DNA of 64,000 nucleotides from RGIG1681 sp964646345. Lineage in GTDB: Bacteria > Bacillota > Clostridia > Christensenellales > UBA1242. The notes beneath the pieces are model-generated. The model did no database searches. It was not told the origin of the DNA and saw nothing but the letters and a program-made list of their open reading frames with translations. The stretch covers positions 124,001 to 188,000 of the forward strand of contig CAZYDU010000002.1 of assembly GCA_964646345.1 (NCBI GenBank). The letters are read 5' to 3'. Numbering within the stretch: position 1 is the first letter of the stretch; each line of letters begins with the position of its first letter. This document shows, piece after piece, positions 32,075 through 40,785 of this stretch. A program made the position numbers and the translations under genes.

Positions 32075-33085
32075 TTATTTTTTATTATTTTTTTGGAATT
32101 CGTAACTAGATTTACACATTTCATCGAGAGTCTTTTCTGCTTTAAATCCAAGCTCTCTTTCAGCTAAATTTGGCGATGCGAAACATTCACCAATATCGCC
32201 TGGACGTCTTGCAGTGATTTCATATTTAACCAAATCGCCATTGACTCGGTTAAATGCATTAACTATGTCTAAAACTGAATAACCAGTACCAGTTCCAAGA
32301 TTATAAGTTTTAACTCCAATATTTCCTTCTTTGATAATTTTTTCAATAGCAAGAACGTGAGCTCTAGCAAGGTCAATAACGTGAATATAATCACGAACAC
32401 CTGTGCCATCTTTTGTTTTATAATCATTTCCAAAAATATTCAAATGGTCAAGCTCTCCAACTGCAACTTTGCAAATATAAGGCATTAAGTTATTTGGAAT
32501 ACCATTTGGATCTTCGCCAAGCAAACCACTTTCATGTGCACCAATAGGATTGAAATATCTAAGTAAAACAACACTAAAATCAGGATTAGCCTTTTGAAAA
32601 TCCTTCAAAATATGCTCGTTGAATAATTTTGTTCTACCATAAGGATTTGATGCTTCCAATACCGAATTTTCAGTAAGTGGCATGGTATTGTTTGGAGAAT
32701 AAACAGTTGCAGATGAACTAAAAACAATATTCTTGCAATCAAATTTTTGCATAACTCTTAATAAATTAAATGTTGAAATAAGATTGTTTTCATAATACAT
32801 TAAAGGTTTAGAAACAGATTCTCCCACTGCCTTGTAACCAGCAAAATGAATTACACCAAAAATATCCGTATTTTCTTCAAATACATTAGATAATTTCTCA
32901 TAATCGCAAACATCAATTTCATAAAAAGATGGTCTCTTGCCTGCAATTTTCTCAATTTTATCCAACACTTCAATTTTTGAATTAGACAAATTATCCACAA
33001 TCACAACATCGTGACCATTTTCCAAAAGTTCAACAGCTGTATGCGAACCAATATATCCAAGTCCGCCGGTAAGTAAAATTTTCAT
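32075..33085 (-). CDS. galE: UDP-glucose 4-epimerase
   Basis: Interconverts UDP-glucose and UDP-galactose using bound NAD+. The Rossmann start is MKILLTGGLGYIGSHTAVELL; HFAGYKAVGESV, SSSATVY (catalytic Ser/Thr), NPYGRTKLFNE (catalytic YxxxK) and RYFNPIGAHESG follow, and the C-terminus has RRPGDIGECFASP. The ATG at 33083-33085 has AAGGAG upstream; the earlier Met is not supported. It sits between small membrane-protein genes and valS. Confidence 0.95.
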   Translation of the reverse strand: MKILLTGGLGYIGSHTAVELLENGHDVVIVDNLSNSKIEVLDKIEKIAGKRPSFYEIDVCDYEKLSNVFEENTDIFGVIHFAGYKAVGESVSKPLMYYENNLISTFNLLRVMQKFDCKNIVFSSSATVYSPNNTMPLTENSVLEASNPYGRTKLFNEHILKDFQKANPDFSVVLLRYFNPIGAHESGLLGEDPNGIPNNLMPYICKVAVGELDHLNIFGNDYKTKDGTGVRDYIHVIDLARAHVLAIEKIIKEGNIGVKTYNLGTGTGYSVLDIVNAFNRVNGDLVKYEITARRPGDIGECFASPNLAERELGFKAEKTLDEMCKSSYEFQKNNKK

Positions 33086-33098
33086 AAATTCTTTCTCC

Positions 33099-33302
33099 TT
33101 ATTTATTTGGTAAAACCACACATAAAAATAGTAATATTAGCATTGCTAAAAAACAACCCATTCTGATTCTAACAATAATCCTAATTCGTTTGCCATTATT
33201 ATCTTTGTTTCCTTTTTTCTCTGGAAAAAACAAAGGTGTAACAAAAATAACGCACGCTAAGATCACCATAATAACAAAAAACACTAATTTAACATTTGCC
33301 AT
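33099..33302 (-). CDS. Small two-helix membrane protein
   Basis: A 67-residue protein with two hydrophobic segments (about 4-25 and 47-64) and a basic loop KKGNKDNNGKRIRIIVRIR between them. It is not recognised. Its ATG overlaps the stop of the upstream membrane protein (TAATG), so the two are coupled, and galE begins 13 bases later. Confidence 0.65.
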   Translation of the reverse strand: MANVKLVFFVIMVILACVIFVTPLFFPEKKGNKDNNGKRIRIIVRIRMGCFLAMLILLFLCVVLPNK

Positions 33303-33904
33303 TATTCTCCATCTCCATTATCACTTGAGTGAATTATATCTTCAAGTTTTTGTTCCTGAACAATCTCATTTGTTTTTTGATTATTCTTATTATCATAAAA
33401 TGTTGCAACTTTAACAGCAATATTCATAGCTTCAAACACAAAAGCAAATATTGCAAAATAGAGTTTTGACACTCCAAAGAAATATGTCATAACACAAATC
33501 ATTGAACATAATTTCAAAAAGTCTATCAAAAGATTTTTAGATTTATTTAAATTCTTGTTTTTAAGCAAGAAAATATCTACAACAGCCATCAAAATTTCAA
33601 CAACAATTAAAAGTATCAAAAATAAATTCAGTGTTTCTGAATGTTTTGAATATTCATGATACACAACCGAAATAATTGCAATAAAATTAATAATTTCATA
33701 CAAAAGATAAGTTAATTTATAGTTCGTTAAAATCGCTCCATACTTTTTGTCAAGCAATAAAATTATCGCACAAATCAAAACAGCAATAAAGTATGGAATG
33801 CCCACAAAAACCACACCAAAAAACATGCCCACGAATATAATCAAGGCAAGAATACTCATCATATAAACAAATATCTTAGGAAACTTTGAATTAGATTCAA
33901 ACAT
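33302..33904 (-). CDS. Multi-pass membrane protein, unknown
   Basis: A 200-residue protein with about five or six hydrophobic segments between residues 9 and 165 and a charged C-terminal tail with EQKLEDIIHSSDNGDGE. No signature is visible. GGAG lies before the ATG. It is the first gene of a small unit with the 67-residue membrane protein and galE. Confidence 0.7.
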   Translation of the reverse strand: MFESNSKFPKIFVYMMSILALIIFVGMFFGVVFVGIPYFIAVLICAIILLLDKKYGAILTNYKLTYLLYEIINFIAIISVVYHEYSKHSETLNLFLILLIVVEILMAVVDIFLLKNKNLNKSKNLLIDFLKLCSMICVMTYFFGVSKLYFAIFAFVFEAMNIAVKVATFYDNKNNQKTNEIVQEQKLEDIIHSSDNGDGE

Positions 33905-34006
33905 ACCTTATCTCCACTATATTAATAATATCAAAAACAAATATAAAAGTAAACCTGTTTTATCCTTAAAACGCACAAATTCTTGAATTTATCATAAAAT
34001 ATTTTG

Positions 34007-34035
34007 TAAGAGAATGTTGTTTTTTCATTCTCTTA
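34007..34035 (+). promoter_or_regulatory. Hairpin in the leader of the ABC importer
   Basis: TAAGAGAATG pairs with CATTCTCTTA around TTGTTTTTT, 9 bases before AAAGGAGG. No T-run follows, so it may be a regulatory or stabilising hairpin. It does not resemble a TPP riboswitch. Confidence 0.45.
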
Positions 34036-34054
34036 TAAATTTAAAGGAGGAGCA

Positions 34055-35050
34055 ATGAAAAAAATAATCAACTTCATATTTGCTTTTATTTTACTTGTAT
34101 CTAGTTCAATCGCTTTTGTTGCATGTAAATCAAAAAAAGAAACAAACGCAATAAGAGTAAACGAAGTTACACATAGCGTGTTTTACGCTCCATTATATCT
34201 AGCCATTAATCTTGGATATATGGAAGAAGAAGGCATTACCATAGAACTCACTAATGGTGGCGGAAGTGATGCTAGTATGTCTGCCCTTTTATCAGGTTCT
34301 GCCGACATCGCATTAATGGGCCCTGAAACTGTTGTTTATGTTGAATCAAGTGGAAGCACTAATCACCCTGTTGTTTTTGGACAACTAACAAAAAAAGATG
34401 GAAGCTTTTTGATTTCTAAAACACCAATCAATGGTTTTAGTTTTTCATCATCACTCAACGGAAAAACTGCAATAATTGGAAGAAATGGTGGCATGCCAGC
34501 CATGACTTTTGAATGGCTTTGCAACAACGCTGGCGTATTTAACGGCACACACACAACTCTTGATAAAGACACTTCTTTTAACATGATGGTATCAGTTTTT
34601 GAATCAACAAATGCAGATTTTTGCACCATGTTTGAGCCAACCGCATCAGAATTTGTGAAAGCTGGAAAAGGCTATTATGTTGGTTCGGTTGGAGAATATT
34701 CTGGAGAAATCCCATACACATGCTTTATGGCATACCCAAAATATATATCAGATAATAAAGATAAAATTGAAGGATTTTTAAGAGCAATCAAAAAAGCATA
34801 CTTATATATCACTCAAAACACAAGTGAAAAAGTTGCCGAAGCATTACTCCCTTCTTTTGATGGTTCAACAAAACAAGAACTTGCTAGTGCTGTTGAGAAA
34901 TATCTAGAAATTGACGCATGGTCAAATTCTCCAGCAATGAGCAAAGATTCTTACGCAAGACTTTTGTCAGTACTCAAAAATGCTGGCACTATTACAAACG
35001 ATGTTGAATTTTCAAAGGTAGTGGACAACTCAATCGCAAACTCCATTTAA
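34055..35050 (+). CDS. NitT/TauT-type ABC transporter substrate-binding lipoprotein
   Basis: A signal peptide with lipobox AFVAC (Cys at about 24) precedes a NMT1/THI5-like periplasmic-binding fold: THSVFYAPLYLAINLGYMEEEGI, SGSADIALMGPETVVYVE and GRNGGMPAMTFEWL. Proteins of this class bind nitrate, sulfonates, taurine or thiamine precursors; the substrate here cannot be fixed. GGAGG precedes the ATG. It is followed by the ATPase and permease of the same importer. Confidence 0.9.
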   Translation: MKKIINFIFAFILLVSSSIAFVACKSKKETNAIRVNEVTHSVFYAPLYLAINLGYMEEEGITIELTNGGGSDASMSALLSGSADIALMGPETVVYVESSGSTNHPVVFGQLTKKDGSFLISKTPINGFSFSSSLNGKTAIIGRNGGMPAMTFEWLCNNAGVFNGTHTTLDKDTSFNMMVSVFESTNADFCTMFEPTASEFVKAGKGYYVGSVGEYSGEIPYTCFMAYPKYISDNKDKIEGFLRAIKKAYLYITQNTSEKVAEALLPSFDGSTKQELASAVEKYLEIDAWSNSPAMSKDSYARLLSVLKNAGTITNDVEFSKVVDNSIANSI

Positions 35051-35076
35051 AAACTCTATTCAAAGGAGAAAAGATT

Positions 35077-35832
35077 TTGAGCAAACTACTTGAACTTAAA
35101 AATATTAATTTAACTTATCAAACACTAAAATCTGAAACCGAAGCCATAAAAAATGTAAATTTTTCAGTAAAAACGAGCGAATTTATTAGCATTGTTGGTC
35201 CAAGCGGTTCTGGCAAAACCACTATTCTCTCACTAATTGCAGGTCTATTAAAACCGACTAGTGGCGAAATCTTACTAGACGGCGAAAAAGTCAATGGAAT
35301 CTCCACCAATGTTGGTTATATGTTTCAAAGAGATAATCTATTTGAATGGTTAACAGTTCTGCAAAACATTAAACTTGGACCAAAAATTAATTCAAAAAAA
35401 CATTGCTTAGACTCAAAAAAAATTCTCGAGTTATTGCAAAAATATGAACTAAGTGGATTTGAAAAATCAAGACCAAATGAGCTTTCCGGCGGAATGCGAC
35501 AAAGAGTTTCTCTCATCAGAACTCTATCACTCAACCCAAAATTGCTTTTGCTTGACGAGCCATTTTCCGCTCTAGACTATCAAACACGACTTGCCGTTCA
35601 AAATGATATTTATTCAATCATCAAATCCGAGCATAAAACCGCAATTTTGGTAACCCACGATATTTCAGAAGCAATCTCGATGAGCGATAAAATAATAGTT
35701 TTAACAAAAAGACCAGGTACAATAAAAGACATAATTGAACTTGATTTTGACAAATCAATTTCACCACTTGAACGTAGAAACGATATAAAATTTAATAACT
35801 ACTTCAAGCAATTATGGGAGACACTTCAATGA
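35077..35832 (+). CDS. NitT/TauT-type ABC transporter ATP-binding protein
   Basis: Energises the importer. Walker A VGPSGSGKTTIL, Q-loop FQRDNLFEWLTV, signature LSGGMRQRVSLIR, Walker B LLLLDEPFSAL and the switch VTHDISEA are all present, with the 251-residue length typical of SsuB/TauB/ThiZ. The start is TTG at 35077-35079, 7 nt after AAAGGAG, since no ATG fits. Its stop overlaps the permease ATG. Confidence 0.93.
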   Translation: MSKLLELKNINLTYQTLKSETEAIKNVNFSVKTSEFISIVGPSGSGKTTILSLIAGLLKPTSGEILLDGEKVNGISTNVGYMFQRDNLFEWLTVLQNIKLGPKINSKKHCLDSKKILELLQKYELSGFEKSRPNELSGGMRQRVSLIRTLSLNPKLLLLDEPFSALDYQTRLAVQNDIYSIIKSEHKTAILVTHDISEAISMSDKIIVLTKRPGTIKDIIELDFDKSISPLERRNDIKFNNYFKQLWETLQ

Positions 35833-36653
35833 AAAACTTAATTGTTAAAACTAAAAAAAATCCAGGTTCAAAAGCTCATCAAAAATATGTAAAGCATGAG
35901 CACACAAAAACCTTTCTTGTACACTTTTGCAGAATAGCTTTGCTATTTGCCCTGCTCGGCATTTGGGAACTAGTGGCATACAAAAACTGGGTTGACCCAT
36001 TTATCATTTCATCGCCATCGAGAATTATAAAGCAATTAAAATTATTAATTAATTCCGGTTCGCTTTCGCTTCACATTACAACAACTCTAACGGAAACCAT
36101 TTATGCTTTTATTTTAAGTACTATAATTGGTTTTGTAGTAGCAGTTATTTTGTATTCAACAACATTCATAAGACGAGTTTTTGAACCATATCTAGTAATT
36201 TTAAATAGTTTACCAAAAATCGCCCTTGGCCCATTAATTATTATTTGGGTTGGTGTTGGTATAAAATCAACAGTAACAATGGGTATACTAATTTGCGTAG
36301 TAATCACAACCATTAATCTACTAAACTCATATTTAGAAGTTCCAAACGAAAAAATTATGTTGCTAAAAACAATGGGGGCAAACAAATTTCAAATCATGTG
36401 GCATTTAATTTTTCCTGCTACACTTCCCGCCTTTATGTCCACACTAAAAATCAATCTTGGCATGGCATGGGTTGGCGTTATCATGGGAGAATATCTTTCA
36501 AGTAAAGCAGGACTTGGTTATTTGCTTGTCTATGGCGGTCAAGTATTCAAACTAGACCTTGTAATGACTGCAATAATCATACTTTGTGTTCTTTCAGGTT
36601 TAATGTATGGTGTAATTTCAATTTTAGAAAAAATCATTCTCAAAAAAAGATGA
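35829..36653 (+). CDS. NitT/TauT-type ABC transporter permease
   Basis: Membrane channel subunit of the importer: about six hydrophobic segments and the ABC permease EAA-type loop (MLLKTMGANKFQIMWHLIFPATLP) that contacts the ATPase. The ATG at 35829 overlaps the upstream TGA (ATGA), with GGGAG before it; the earlier ATG at 35814 lies inside that site. A basic N-terminal tail of about 35 residues is longer than usual. A terminator follows. Confidence 0.93.
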   Translation: MKNLIVKTKKNPGSKAHQKYVKHEHTKTFLVHFCRIALLFALLGIWELVAYKNWVDPFIISSPSRIIKQLKLLINSGSLSLHITTTLTETIYAFILSTIIGFVVAVILYSTTFIRRVFEPYLVILNSLPKIALGPLIIIWVGVGIKSTVTMGILICVVITTINLLNSYLEVPNEKIMLLKTMGANKFQIMWHLIFPATLPAFMSTLKINLGMAWVGVIMGEYLSSKAGLGYLLVYGGQVFKLDLVMTAIIILCVLSGLMYGVISILEKIILKKR

Positions 36654-36682
36654 CTTAACCTTTTGGTTAAGCCATTTTTTAT
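36653..36682. terminator. Terminator between the ABC permease and a convergent lipoprotein gene
   Basis: CTTAACC-TTTT-GGTTAAG followed by CCATTTTTTAT on the plus strand. Confidence 0.82.
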
Positions 36683-36687
36683 AAACT

Positions 36688-37461
36688 TTACTTTTGAATA
36701 AGTCCAGCAAGTGTATTTGTTAAATTTAAATAAGTTTGTATTGTTGCATTCAATTCGATATCAAGCTTTTGAATATCTTTTGTTGCATTCACAAAATTAT
36801 CCTTTTTAGTTGTAATTTCTTGTGCAAAACTCTTACTTCCTTCCGTATCCATTGAAATTGTCGCCGTTCCATCTTTTGTTAAATTAACTTGAATCCAAGG
36901 CAATAGTGTTCCAGCTGTATAATAATCAACGGTAAATGCTTTAAGTTCGCCTTTATCAAAATCATAATCAGCATCAATGTTTACATATTGAATACTTTCA
37001 TCTACTACAATATAAGCTTCCAAATAAACTTTATTGTTCTTTGAATCTAGTTTTGGTTTAAGAGTAAAATTGTAGCTTCTTGAACTTCCACCAACAGTTG
37101 CAGTTGCTGTGAATTTAACAACCCCATTGTTAAGTTCAAAACCTGTTTTTTCATAAAGCATACCCATCAAATAAAGAATAGTTGCCATATTATTTGCTGT
37201 AATTTTAAATTGAATAGAATTACTATCCGTACCACTTATTGTAACATCAATCTCATCATCAGATGATGCTGAATAAGTCACAACATTTGCAGTTGGATTT
37301 GAAACACCAATTTTTGACCAAGTTTTCATAGCAACTTCCTTGTAAACATTTGATGCTTCAGCGTTTGTAAATTCTTTTTCTTTGCCACAACCAGTAAGCA
37401 AAACACTGCAAGGCAAGACTAAACAAATAGCCAAAAGCAAACTAAAAATTTTCTTTTTCAT
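36688..37461 (-). CDS. Hypothetical lipoprotein
   Basis: A 257-residue unrecognised protein with a signal peptide and lipobox LTGC (Cys at about 25), processed through Lgt. The rest is beta-rich with repeated Thr/Ser strands (VTISGTDSNSIQFKITANN, FTATATVGGSSRSYNFTL) and a helical end. AGGGGG precedes the ATG. Function unknown; it is an outside-facing lipid-anchored protein. Confidence 0.8.
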   Translation of the reverse strand: MKKKIFSLLLAICLVLPCSVLLTGCGKEKEFTNAEASNVYKEVAMKTWSKIGVSNPTANVVTYSASSDDEIDVTISGTDSNSIQFKITANNMATILYLMGMLYEKTGFELNNGVVKFTATATVGGSSRSYNFTLKPKLDSKNNKVYLEAYIVVDESIQYVNIDADYDFDKGELKAFTVDYYTAGTLLPWIQVNLTKDGTATISMDTEGSKSFAQEITTKKDNFVNATKDIQKLDIELNATIQTYLNLTNTLAGLIQK

Positions 37462-37493
37462 AAAATACCCCCTTACTTTTATATTTTTATAAT

Positions 37494-37539
37494 AAGAAAA
37501 AAGTTACAAACAATCAAATAGATTTTGCAACTTTTTTTT
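37494..37539 (-). terminator. Terminator of the COG2426-type gene
   Basis: On the minus strand AAAAGTTGCAAA pairs with TTTGTAACTTTT (one mismatch) around a 14-nt loop, then T-run. Confidence 0.8.
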
Positions 37540-37542
37540 ATT

Positions 37543-38232
37543 TTATAAACTTTCATCAATAACATTTTCTTTTGTAATCGTTTCGTTTTGTTTTGACTTG
37601 TTTTTTATTCTTTTAATAATTGCTCTAACACCCAAAACAAGAGCAAAAATTAGCACAAGACCTAAAAATAGCCATAAAACAATCAATGTGTTATCGCCAA
37701 ACAAATAAGTAATTGCAAGCATTATAATTCCCGCAACCACATTACCCAAAATTACCGAAAGCATTGTGTCTTTTTTAGATAAACCAATAAACAAAGCAAT
37801 GCAAGTTCCAGTCCATACACCTGTAAGTGGTAGTGGAATTGCCACGAATGTAAACACTCCCCACCATTTTATCCAATGTATCTTTTTTTCATTTTTTTCT
37901 GCCTGAACTTTATCGTTTATATTCTTTGAAGATTTATTTAACTTGTTTTCAATAGCTGTCGCAAGTTTTTTAAATAGTTTAGTGCTCTTAAGCCACTTAA
38001 ATATCGGCCAAAATAAGAAAGTTAAAATTACACAAACAATACTGCAACCCAAAACCGAATACAAGAAAGACTGCCAAACCGGCAAAGCATATTCACCCCA
38101 AAGTTCAACAGCCGAGCCAAAAGGTATAGCTCCACGAAGCTCAATTATAGGAATCATTGAAATTATCACAGTTGCAAGCGGACTATTAGTTCCAAAAATT
38201 GCAACGAACAGATTTTTAAGCCATTCAGTCAT
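37543..38232 (-). CDS. Small multidrug export / COG2426 family membrane protein
   Basis: The PF06695-type family: MIPIIELRGAIPFG in the first conserved loop and AIPLPLTGVWTGT in the second, with five or six hydrophobic segments and a long charged cytoplasmic loop (KNINDKVQAEKNEKK). Despite the family name, drug export has not been shown for most members. The ATG at 38230-38232 is chosen for its GGAG site; the TTG four codons upstream overlaps that site. It lies 12 bases downstream of the RNase Z-like gene and is read with it. Confidence 0.85.
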   Translation of the reverse strand: MTEWLKNLFVAIFGTNSPLATVIISMIPIIELRGAIPFGSAVELWGEYALPVWQSFLYSVLGCSIVCVILTFLFWPIFKWLKSTKLFKKLATAIENKLNKSSKNINDKVQAEKNEKKIHWIKWWGVFTFVAIPLPLTGVWTGTCIALFIGLSKKDTMLSVILGNVVAGIIMLAITYLFGDNTLIVLWLFLGLVLIFALVLGVRAIIKRIKNKSKQNETITKENVIDESL

Positions 38233-38244
38233 ATTTTTCTCCAA

Positions 38245-38985
38245 TTAAATATTTATTTCATCGCCATCATTTAGCACTTTTATGCTATTATTTTTGCCAA
38301 ATTCATAAGTTTCATCAGATGTGTGAATTGCATACATGGTACAATTTTTATATTCTTTTTCGAGTTCCATATATCTTTCCACATCTAAATGGCTTTTAGC
38401 TGGTTCTAAAGCAGCCATATCCACAAATGCAACATTCGAATTGCTAAGCATTTTTCTCAAATTCTCACAATCTTTTGTATCCGCTGAAAAACCAATAACA
38501 TTTTGATTTTCTTCAAAAGTATAACCTTGACAATACACATCCCCATGATCCATCGCATATACTTCTACTTTATATTTCCCAATTTCGAATTTATCGCCAT
38601 TACTAACTTCAATAAAATCAATATGTTTTTGAAGTGATACTTTATCGCATTCATCAGGCGAACCACAAATCACTCTATTTATTTCAACAATTTTATCTAA
38701 AGTTCCCTTTGGACAAAAAATCTTTAAATTTTCTTTTCTCCCCAATCTTTCACTTTCTCTCATAAATCTAGTTGCTATGACATGCATATCAAAAATATGG
38801 TCAGCATGAAAATGTGTAAGAAAAATTGCTTTTAAATTTTTAATAAAATCAGTAATACCAAGCTTTTTTATAATTTCTTTATATGAGCCATTTGGCGTAT
38901 CAAACAAAATTGTATCATCTAAGATAAAACTGGTATTATTTCTTTCAAACCAAGTACAACCCGTACCAACGGCAAATACTTTCAT
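38245..38985 (-). CDS. RNase Z-like metallo-beta-lactamase-fold hydrolase
   Basis: The 246-residue protein has the metal motif LTHFHADHIFD (HxHxDH), MDHGDVYCQGYTFE, GFSADTKDC and a late HTSDET region, with VGTGCTWFERNNTSF at the start, matching the RNase Z/ElaC-like group. A tRNA 3' processing role is possible, but the family also holds phosphodiesterases and other hydrolases. The ATG at 38983-38985 has TGGAG upstream. It sits between a NADAR-like gene and the COG2426 gene. Confidence 0.85.
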   Translation of the reverse strand: MKVFAVGTGCTWFERNNTSFILDDTILFDTPNGSYKEIIKKLGITDFIKNLKAIFLTHFHADHIFDMHVIATRFMRESERLGRKENLKIFCPKGTLDKIVEINRVICGSPDECDKVSLQKHIDFIEVSNGDKFEIGKYKVEVYAMDHGDVYCQGYTFEENQNVIGFSADTKDCENLRKMLSNSNVAFVDMAALEPAKSHLDVERYMELEKEYKNCTMYAIHTSDETYEFGKNNSIKVLNDGDEINI

Positions 38986-39000
38986 AAAACACTCCAATAA

Positions 39001-39645
39001 TTATTTTTCTAGCTGGACAAACGCCTTTAACGCATTGAGTTCATACTCAAATTCAAATCTTGTAAAAAGCGTGTCATTTTTAGTTTTTCCGCCAATAGCA
39101 TGCAAAATATATTTATCCCCTGCATTTTTCAAAACATTTCTATAAAGCGGATTCTGAATTGCCGAAATATAAACTTCGTCAATAAAGTCTTCATATTCCT
39201 TACTGTCTCTTTTTATTGGTTTACCTTGAAAATAAACATTTCCATCATCACGCCAATTATAATCACATGCAACTTTTATGTTATTTGAATTTAATCCACT
39301 ATAATTAAATAAATATCTTTGTGCTTTCTTGTTTTTTAACTTAAATCCTTGAAATACACACTCAATCGCTTGAAGTTTAAAACCCCTAAAATAAAACTCA
39401 TAAGGAAACAAGTTTGACAATGCTTTTGGCATAGGCCCGTGAATTTTGTAACCAACATTTATAAAACCTTCACTCTCTCCTAACCACTCGTCATCTTCTC
39501 CTTGCCTTAAACAAACTTCATCACAAAATAAAGAACCATCTTTTTTTTCAATAATTTCTTTTTGTGTGAAGTTAAATGTCTTTTTAAACTCCTGAAACTT
39601 CTTCAGTTCTTTTTTTATTTTCAAATCTTTAAACAATTTTTTCAT
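39001..39645 (-). CDS. NADAR-like (YbiA-related) protein
   Basis: Residues about 75-190 have the pattern of a NADAR domain: SNLFPYEFYFRGFKLQAIECVFQGFK (family: SNFxPxPF, GxxYxTVEHYYQAxK), then a long insertion with SKEYEDFIDEVYISAIQNPLYRNVLKNAGDKYILHAIG (family: KFxQNPxLxxxLLxTGDxxLVE). NADAR proteins remove ADP-ribose from nucleic-acid bases or cleave related glycosidic bonds. Match is remote and I cannot confirm catalytic residues. The basic N-terminal 35 residues are extra. It precedes the RNase Z-like gene by 15 bases. Confidence 0.6.
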   Translation of the reverse strand: MKKLFKDLKIKKELKKFQEFKKTFNFTQKEIIEKKDGSLFCDEVCLRQGEDDEWLGESEGFINVGYKIHGPMPKALSNLFPYEFYFRGFKLQAIECVFQGFKLKNKKAQRYLFNYSGLNSNNIKVACDYNWRDDGNVYFQGKPIKRDSKEYEDFIDEVYISAIQNPLYRNVLKNAGDKYILHAIGGKTKNDTLFTRFEFEYELNALKAFVQLEK

Positions 39646-39689
39646 GTATCACACCATTTCTTTATAAATTAATAAACGAGCTAAACTCT

Positions 39690-39730
39690 GAAAAAATAAG
39701 GTATTATGTTTGACATAGTACCTTATTTTT
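39690..39730 (-). terminator. Hairpin terminator, repeat-family copy 3
   Basis: Arms GGTATTATG and CATAGTACC around TTTGA (39700-39722), flanked by AAATAA and TTATTTTTA. It follows pfkA. Confidence 0.87.
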
Positions 39731-39731
39731 A

Positions 39732-40688
39732 TTAAAAACTCAACTTTTCTGCAAGCATGTAATCACTGATATTAAACTCTTGTTTAGCTGAGATTGCTTG
39801 GCTAATTGAAACATAAATATATTCATTATTTTTAATACCGACAACCCCACTATTATTTTTAACAAGCTCATCAACAGCAACAACACCATACTTCGTTGCA
39901 AGGTTTCTATCAAAAGCAGTTGGCGAACCACCCCTTTGTATATGGCCAAGATTGACAGTTCTGCATTCAACGTTACATTTTTCCTGAATAACTCTTGCAA
40001 GTTCATTTAAATCACAAACATGTTCAGATACAACAACGATTGAACCTTCTTTTTTATGAGCTCTTGCACGAATAAGCTTATTGCAAATATCATCAATATT
40101 AAATTCTATCTCAGGAACAATTATAGCATCAGCACCGGCAGCAAGACCTGCAGATAAAGCAATATCGCCACAACCCGCCCCCATTGTTTCTACCAAAGTT
40201 ATTCTATCGTGAGAATAAGATGTATCACGAATATTATTAAGCATATTAACAACGGTATTTCTAGCCGTATCAAAACCGATAGTGTAATCTGTGTAAAATA
40301 AGTTGTTATCAATGGTTGCGGGAATACAAGCACAAACAATACCTTGATTTATAAGCTCATTTGCACCTCTAAAAGTACCATCTCCACCAATAACAATCAA
40401 ACCTTCAATTTTATGCTTTTTAAGGTTTTTAATTGCTTTTTGCCTGCCTTCTTCGGTTTTAAATTCAGGACATCTACTTGTTTTTAGAATTGTTCCGCCG
40501 GTTTGAATAATATTACCAACACTTCTTTCGTTCAAAAGTGTAATACTGCCATCAATAAGCCCAGTATATCCCCTAGAAACACCGTAAACATTCATTCCTT
40601 TGCTAATACCATAACGGACAACAGCACGAATACATGCATTCATGCCTGGACTATCTCCGCCACTTGTTATAATTGCTATATTTTTCAT
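39732..40688 (-). CDS. pfkA: ATP-dependent 6-phosphofructokinase
   Basis: Phosphorylates fructose-6-phosphate in glycolysis. Motifs are ITSGGDSPGMNA, GGDGTFRGA (Gly as in ATP-type enzymes), TDYTIGFDTARN, and LGHIQRGGSPTAFDR. Two expected residues differ: PGTIDND reads PATIDNN, keeping the catalytic first Asp but changing the second to Asn, and MGRxCGD reads MGAGCGD, losing an Arg that contacts the substrate phosphate. This may alter kinetics. RBS AGGAG is present. It lies downstream of dnaE but behind a hairpin at 40749-40775. Confidence 0.94.
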   Translation of the reverse strand: MKNIAIITSGGDSPGMNACIRAVVRYGISKGMNVYGVSRGYTGLIDGSITLLNERSVGNIIQTGGTILKTSRCPEFKTEEGRQKAIKNLKKHKIEGLIVIGGDGTFRGANELINQGIVCACIPATIDNNLFYTDYTIGFDTARNTVVNMLNNIRDTSYSHDRITLVETMGAGCGDIALSAGLAAGADAIIVPEIEFNIDDICNKLIRARAHKKEGSIVVVSEHVCDLNELARVIQEKCNVECRTVNLGHIQRGGSPTAFDRNLATKYGVVAVDELVKNNSGVVGIKNNEYIYVSISQAISAKQEFNISDYMLAEKLSF

Positions 40689-40748
40689 AAATTTCTCCTA
40701 AAGATATAATATTCAAATTACGCTAAAAAATCAAATAAAAACCAGTGA

Positions 40749-40781
40749 AAATGGGAAGAAATTAAATTCTTCCCACCTTTT
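40749..40781 (-). terminator. Hairpin between dnaE and pfkA
   Basis: TGGGAAGAA pairs with TTCTTCCCA around ATTAAA, followed on the minus strand by TTTTC. It may reduce read-through from dnaE to pfkA. Confidence 0.65.
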
Positions 40782-40785
40782 GTAT

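Noticed and set aside
33905..34054. TPP riboswitch ahead of the NitT/TauT-type importer
   Set aside because: No CUGAGA-type core or second TPP domain is visible; only a simple hairpin is present, so I do not assign thiamine as substrate.
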